The translations under genes were made by a program, and so were the position numbers. The notes under the pieces are model-generated. The model ran no database searches and was not told the DNA's origin. It was given only the letters and a program-made list of their open reading frames with translations. Shown here in pieces: positions 62,301 through 64,000 of a stretch of 64,000 bases of DNA. Positions within the stretch are counted from its first letter, which is position 1. Every line of letters begins with the position of its first letter. This DNA comes from Serratia entomophila (lineage in GTDB: Bacteria; Pseudomonadota; Gammaproteobacteria; Enterobacterales; Enterobacteriaceae), in NCBI RefSeq assembly GCF_021462285.1, contig NZ_CP082787.1:1736001-1800000 (forward strand). The letters run 5' to 3'.

Positions 62301-63832
62301 CCGACTCCGCCGGCATGCAGAATGCCAACAACGATCTCAACGATAAGCTGCGTCAGCGCCTGGAGCACGCGGAGGCGGAACGTACCCGCGCCCGCGAACA
62401 GCTGCGCCAGTACCAGACGCAGTTTACCCAGTACAGCCAGGTGCTGGCCTCGCTGAAAAGCTCGTATGACGCCAAGCGCGACATGCTGAAGGAGCTGAGC
62501 CAGGAGCTGGTGGATATCGGCGTCCAGGCCGACGCCAATGCCGAAGCGCGCGCGCGCCAGCGCCGCGACGAACTGCATGCGGCGCTGAGCAATAACCGTG
62601 CGCGCCGTAACCAACTGGAAAAGCAGCTGACCTTCTGCGAAGCGGAAATGGACAGCCTGCAGAAGAAACTGCGCAAGCTGGAACGCGATTACTACCAGCT
62701 GCGCGAGCAGGTGGTTACCGCCAAGGCGGGCTGGTGCGCGGTCATGCGCATGGTGAAAGACAATGGCGTCGAACGCCGTCTGCACCGCCGTGAGCTGGCG
62801 TATATGGACGGCGACGAACTGCGTTCGATGTCGGATAAGGCGCTCGGCGCGCTGCGCCTGGCGGTGGCGGACAACGAACATCTGCGCGACGTGCTGCGCC
62901 TGTCGGAAGATCCGAAACGCCCGGAGCGCAAGATCCAGTTCTACATTGCGGTATACCAACATCTGCGCGAGCGCATTCGTCAGGACATCATCCGCACCGA
63001 CGATCCGGTCGAAGCCATCGAACAGATGGAAATCGAGCTGGGCCGCCTGACCGAAGAGCTGACCGCCCGCGAACAAAAACTGGCGATCAGTTCCAAGAGC
63101 GTGGCCAACATCATCCGCAAGACCATTCAGCGCGAACAGAACCGCATTCGCATGCTCAACCAGGGCCTGCAGGCGGTGTCCTTCGGCCAGGTGAAGAGCG
63201 TGCGGCTGAACGTCAACGTGCGTGAAGCGCACGCCACCTTGCTGGACGTGCTTTCCGAGCAGCAAGAGCAGCATCAGGACCTGTTCAACAGCAACCGCCT
63301 GACCTTCTCTGAAGCGCTGGCCAAGCTGTATCAGCGCCTGAACCCGCAGATTGATATGGGGCAGCGCACGCCGCAAACCATCGGCGAAGAGCTGCTGGAT
63401 TACCGTAACTACCTCGAGCTGGAGGTGGAAGTGTTCCGCGGTTCCGACGGCTGGCTGCGCGCCGAGAGCGGCGCCTTGTCGACCGGGGAAGCCATCGGTA
63501 CCGGGATGTCTATCCTGGTGATGGTGGTGCAGAGCTGGGAGGAAGAGTCGCGTCGCCTGCGCGGCAAGGACATCTCCCCATGCCGCCTGCTGTTCCTCGA
63601 CGAAGCGGCGCGTCTGGACGCCAAGTCCATCGCCACGCTGTTCGAGCTGTGCGATCGCCTGGAAATGCAGCTGATCATCGCGGCGCCGGAGAACATCAGC
63701 CCAGAGAAAGGTACCACTTACAAGCTGGTGCGCAAGGTGTTCCAGAATCATGAACACGTGCACGTGGTGGGGCTGCGCGGTTTCGCCAGCGAGCCGCCGG
63801 CGCTGGGCAATACGCCGGTAGAGACGCCTTAG
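59384..63832 (+). CDS. mukB: Chromosome partition protein MukB (SMC-like)
   Basis: An SMC-type ATPase that loops and segregates the chromosome. It is 1482 aa, as expected. Walker A is GGNGAGKS (34-41); the ABC signature LSTGE is at 1365-1369 and Walker B LLFLDE ends at D1406-E1407, after two long Gln/Glu/Arg-rich coiled-coil arms (about 290-660 and 790-1220) around the hinge ([30 protein letters not shown] in part, about 685-715). The start overlaps the mukE stop by 4 bp. A strong terminator closes the operon. Confidence 0.99.
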   Translation: MIERGKFRSLTLVNWNGFFARTFDLDELVTTLSGGNGAGKSTTMAAFVTALIPDLTLLHFRNTTEAGATSGSRDKGLHGKLRAGVCYSTLDVVNSRHQRVVVGVRLQQVAGRDRKVDIKPFTIQGLPTAVQPTELLTQTVGERQARVLTLPELKERVEEMEGVQFKQFNSITDYHSLMFDLGVIPKRLRSSADRSKFYRLIEASLYGGISSAITRSLRDYLLPENSGVRKAFQDMEAALRENRMTLEAIRVTQSDRDLFKHLISEATSYVAADYMRHANERRIHLDGALALRSDLLSSRKQLAAEQYRHVEMARELAEQSGAESDLETDYQAASDHLNLVQTAMRQQEKIERYEGDLEELTYRLEEQNEVVAEASEQQAENEARAEAAELEVDELKSQLADYQQALDVQQTRAIQYQQALQALERARALCQLPDLTADNAEHWLDSFQAREQEATEALLMLEQKLSVADAAHGQFEQAYQLVGKIAGQVSRSEAWQCARELLRDWPSQQHLAERVQPLRLRLSELEQRLRSQQDAERLLQEFCKRHGQDYQPDDLDALQQELEERLESLSQSVSEAGERRMEMRQELEQLQQRIRELTARAPVWLAAQDSLSQLSEQSGEPLESSQQVTEYMQQLLERERETTVERDEVAARKREVEVQIERLSQPGGAEDQRLVTLAERFGGVLLSEIYDDVTIDDAPYFSALYGPSRHAIVVPDLSLVREMLEGLEDCPEDLYLIEGDPQSFDDSVFAVEEQERAVLVKTADRQWRYSRYPEVPLFGRAARENRLEVLHAERETLAERYATLSFDVQKTQRSHQAFSRFIGTHLAVAFDADPEAEIRGLNSRRGEIERALNNHEAQNQQQRQQYDQAKEGISALNRLMPLVSLLNDETLQDRAEEIREELEEAQDAARHIQQHGVSLAKLEPLLSVLQSDPQQHEQLQQDYAQAQSQQRQAKQQAFALTEVVQRRAHFSYTDSAGMQNANNDLNDKLRQRLEHAEAERTRAREQLRQYQTQFTQYSQVLASLKSSYDAKRDMLKELSQELVDIGVQADANAEARARQRRDELHAALSNNRARRNQLEKQLTFCEAEMDSLQKKLRKLERDYYQLREQVVTAKAGWCAVMRMVKDNGVERRLHRRELAYMDGDELRSMSDKALGALRLAVADNEHLRDVLRLSEDPKRPERKIQFYIAVYQHLRERIRQDIIRTDDPVEAIEQMEIELGRLTEELTAREQKLAISSKSVANIIRKTIQREQNRIRMLNQGLQAVSFGQVKSVRLNVNVREAHATLLDVLSEQQEQHQDLFNSNRLTFSEALAKLYQRLNPQIDMGQRTPQTIGEELLDYRNYLELEVEVFRGSDGWLRAESGALSTGEAIGTGMSILVMVVQSWEEESRRLRGKDISPCRLLFLDEAARLDAKSIATLFELCDRLEMQLIIAAPENISPEKGTTYKLVRKVFQNHEHVHVVGLRGFASEPPALGNTPVETP

Positions 63833-63857
63833 CGTAAAAAAACGCGCTAAAAATCTG

Positions 63858-63888
63858 AAAATAGCCGCCCTGGGGTGGCTATTTTTTT
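63858..63888 (+). terminator. muk operon terminator
   Basis: A 9-bp stem AAAATAGCC / GGCTATTTT extended by CC/GG pairs inside, followed by a T-run to 63888. It lies 26 bp past the mukB stop. Confidence 0.9.
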
Positions 63889-63955
63889 GTGCGCGTGGAT
63901 GATAAGACCTGCTTTTTTATCCGGCGAAAACCGGGTAGCTTAATGAAATAAACAG

Positions 63956-64000
63956 TTATTCGGCGCTCTGCGGGGCGAAACGGCCTTTCTGTTTGTATAC
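63956..64000 (-). CDS. Possible 3' tail of a gene entering from the right edge
   Basis: On the minus strand, 14 codons (VYKQKGRFAPQSAE) run from the window edge to a TAA at 63956-63958. Too little is visible to identify it or to be sure that it is coding. In E. coli the next gene after mukB, ldtD, is on the plus strand, so a minus-strand gene would be a difference. Confidence 0.25.
   Translation of the reverse strand, partial: VYKQKGRFAPQSAE

Noticed and set aside
61610..63763. A 717-codon open frame antisense to mukB
   Set aside because: It mirrors the coiled-coil codons of mukB, giving a Leu/Gln/Arg/His-rich product with no domain. The mukB frame is full length and conserved.

Overview
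The window is an ordinary stretch of enterobacterial core chromosome. Its proteins look closest to Serratia, probably of the S. marcescens group. The reasons are high GC, strong coding density, very high identity to Escherichia coli in conserved proteins such as Lrp, FocA, PflB, MsbA, MukE and RpsA, and a gene order that follows E. coli from hcp-hcr to mukFEB. Genus is inferred from remembered protein and gene-order similarity, not from a search. I see no phage, plasmid, insertion sequence, CRISPR array, rRNA or tRNA in these 64 kb, and no gene cluster that looks like a novel defence or biosynthetic system.

Layout, left to right. 1-2.7 kb: hcr (cut by the window edge) and hcp, a nitric oxide/nitrosation-response pair under a clear NsrR-like operator. 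2.8-6.6 kb: lysine exporter lysO, OLD-family nuclease ybjD and ybjX. 6.7-13.2 kb: the macAB efflux pump, cspD, and the ClpAP adaptor and unfoldase clpS-clpA. 13.3-17.9 kb, minus strand: infA, aat and the cydD-cydC thiol exporter. 18-20.7 kb: a glutathione transferase and LysR regulator placed between cydD and trxB. 21.3-30.5 kb, plus strand: lrp, ftsK, lolA, rarA, serS and ycaD. 30.5-37 kb, minus strand: the anaerobic formate module pflA, pflB, focA, plus ycaO. 37-49.4 kb, plus strand: ansB, serC-aroA, cmk-rpsA-ihfB, comEC/ycaI and msbA-lpxK. 49.4-52 kb: accessory insertion carrying a 2-oxoadipate dioxygenase (YdcJ/HglS family) and two cold-shock genes. 52-63.9 kb: ycaQ, ycaR-kdsB, ycbJ, elyC and cmoM-mukF-mukE-mukB. 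A 14-codon gene tail may enter from the right edge.

Themes. Several neighbours act together: hcp/hcr with NsrR; ClpS/ClpA/CspD; CydDC with thioredoxin reductase and a GST (thiol balance); pflAB-focA under FNR/ArcA-like sites; MsbA-LpxK-KdsB-ElyC (envelope); and FtsK with MukBEF (chromosome segregation). All five GGGNAGGG (KOPS-type) octamers found by eye lie on the plus strand and none on the minus, so replication probably runs left to right here.

The points most worth a second look are modest: an apparently absent canonical start for comEC/ycaI; a structured inverted repeat where E. coli has serW; a cspA-like thermosensor leader followed by a divergent cold-shock paralogue lacking the usual RNP2 residues; a YcbJ kinase-fold protein without the catalytic Asp; and an in-frame 87-bp tandem duplication in the FtsK linker.
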